Assembly: GCF_011057975.1 (NCBI RefSeq)
Contig: NZ_CP049109.1
Coordinates: 2,139,001-2,203,000 of the forward strand
From: Sphingosinithalassobacter tenebrarum
GTDB lineage: Bacteria; Pseudomonadota; Alphaproteobacteria; Sphingomonadales; Sphingomonadaceae
Length of the DNA stretch: 64,000 nt
Direction of reading: 5' to 3'
Shown: piece by piece, positions 63,544 to 64,000 of the stretch
Layout: each line of letters opens with the position of its first letter
Position numbering within the stretch: the first letter of the stretch is position 1
Made by a program: the position numbers and the translations under genes
Notes under the pieces: generated by a model
Told to the model about the DNA's origin: nothing
Databases searched by the model: none
Seen by the model: the letters and a program-made list of their open reading frames with translations, nothing else

Positions 63544-64000
63544 ATGGCAGGTGGGGCAACACCGGTTGGTAGCAAGACTGGCGGCGGAGGTGGCGCGTCC
63601 TACCTTCCTGCGCTCACGCTTCTCGCAAGCCTCTTCTTCATGTGGGGCTTCATCACCGTCATCAACAACACGCTGCTGCCGCATCTGCGCAGCGTATTCG
63701 ATCTGAGCTATACCCAGACGACGCTGATCGAGAGCGTGTGGTTCATCGCCTATTTCTTCGCGTCGATTCCCTCGGCCAAGCTGATCGAGCGAGTCGGGTA
63801 CAAGAGTTCGCTGGTCATCGGCCTGGGCATCATGGCCGCCGGTTCGCTCGGCATGACCCTGGCGGCGAGCATTCCCTCCTACGGCGTCACGCTGTTCATG
63901 CTGTTCGTCATCGCCAGCGGCATCACGCTGCTGCAGGTGGCGGCCAACCCCTATGTGGCAGTGATCGGAACGCCCGAAACCGCGTCGTCGCGGCTCAATC
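63544..64000 (+). CDS. MFS sugar transporter, FucP/GluP type (3' end outside window)
   Basis: The first 152 residues of an inner-membrane sugar symporter. A Gly-rich N-terminal tail is followed by LTLLASLFFMWGFITVINNTLLPHLR and FIAYFFASIPSAKLIERVGYK, the classic FucP/glucose-galactose porter signatures. LLQVAANPYVAVIGTPE is also typical. It could take up fucose, galactose or glucose released by the periplasmic glycosidases. CAGGAGAG precedes the ATG. The operator 22 nt upstream places it in the locus regulon. Substrate is inference. Confidence 0.88.
   Translation, partial: MAGGATPVGSKTGGGGGASYLPALTLLASLFFMWGFITVINNTLLPHLRSVFDLSYTQTTLIESVWFIAYFFASIPSAKLIERVGYKSSLVIGLGIMAAGSLGMTLAASIPSYGVTLFMLFVIASGITLLQVAANPYVAVIGTPETASSRLN

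Overview
The window is high-GC DNA from an alphaproteobacterium, most likely a Sphingomonadaceae member (Sphingomonas and relatives). The main evidence is the pair of large TonB-dependent receptors with 'EEIVVTG'-type N termini, the PccR/Pcc propionate cluster, the RcnB-like Arg-rich protein, the sphingomonad-type dispersed palindromes and the Caulobacter/Sphingomonas-style xylose genes. No plasmid, phage, IS or CRISPR signature is visible. Both window edges cut through genes (nagA on the left, a FucP-type sugar transporter on the right).

Layout. (1) 1-9.4 kb: an amino-sugar and peptidoglycan-sugar island. It holds nagA and nagB-II leftward, and rightward anmK, a TonB receptor, a sodium:solute symporter, murQ and a HutC-type GntR regulator. 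Together they can bring in anhydro-MurNAc/GlcNAc-type sugars and convert them to fructose-6-phosphate. Short AGTGGTAT-type half-sites lie at both promoters. (2) 9.7-15.8 kb: ordinary chromosome with tRNA-Glu, recJ, a prolyl-4-hydroxylase-like oxygenase, an RcnB-family protein with 11-residue repeats, an orphan 2Fe-2S subunit, an extradiol-dioxygenase-like protein and a class II aldolase. (3) 15.9-26.9 kb: the propionyl-CoA to succinyl-CoA cluster, pccR divergent from pccB, then mce, scpA, bioB, pccA and an oxidoreductase, with two small lipoprotein genes wedged in. pccB is frameshifted near its 5' end; the pattern fits a deletion of about 43 nt between two 8-nt direct repeats. (4) 26.9-64 kb: a very large xyloglucan/xylan utilization locus.

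The last region combines extracellular or periplasmic attack (GH74, GH5, GH43, GH39, GH3, two GH35, PA14-containing GH31, GH29, and a SASA-type acetylesterase), outer-membrane uptake (a TonB receptor with two flavin-dependent halogenase homologues in the same operon), sugar importers, mutarotases, and every step of the Weimberg route from D-xylose to 2-oxoglutarate (xylB, xylC, xylD, xylX and an aldehyde dehydrogenase). A LacI-family regulator sits in the middle. A 14-bp near-palindrome close to TGGTAGCGCTATCA, which resembles the Caulobacter XylR operator, lies in front of the esterase gene, the TonB-receptor operon, the GH3/regulator divergent promoter and the mutarotase/transporter divergent promoter. 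It also occurs inside the first codons of the GH31 gene, and a weaker copy lies between xylX and GH74. The simplest reading is one regulon linking polymer attack, import and complete xylose oxidation.
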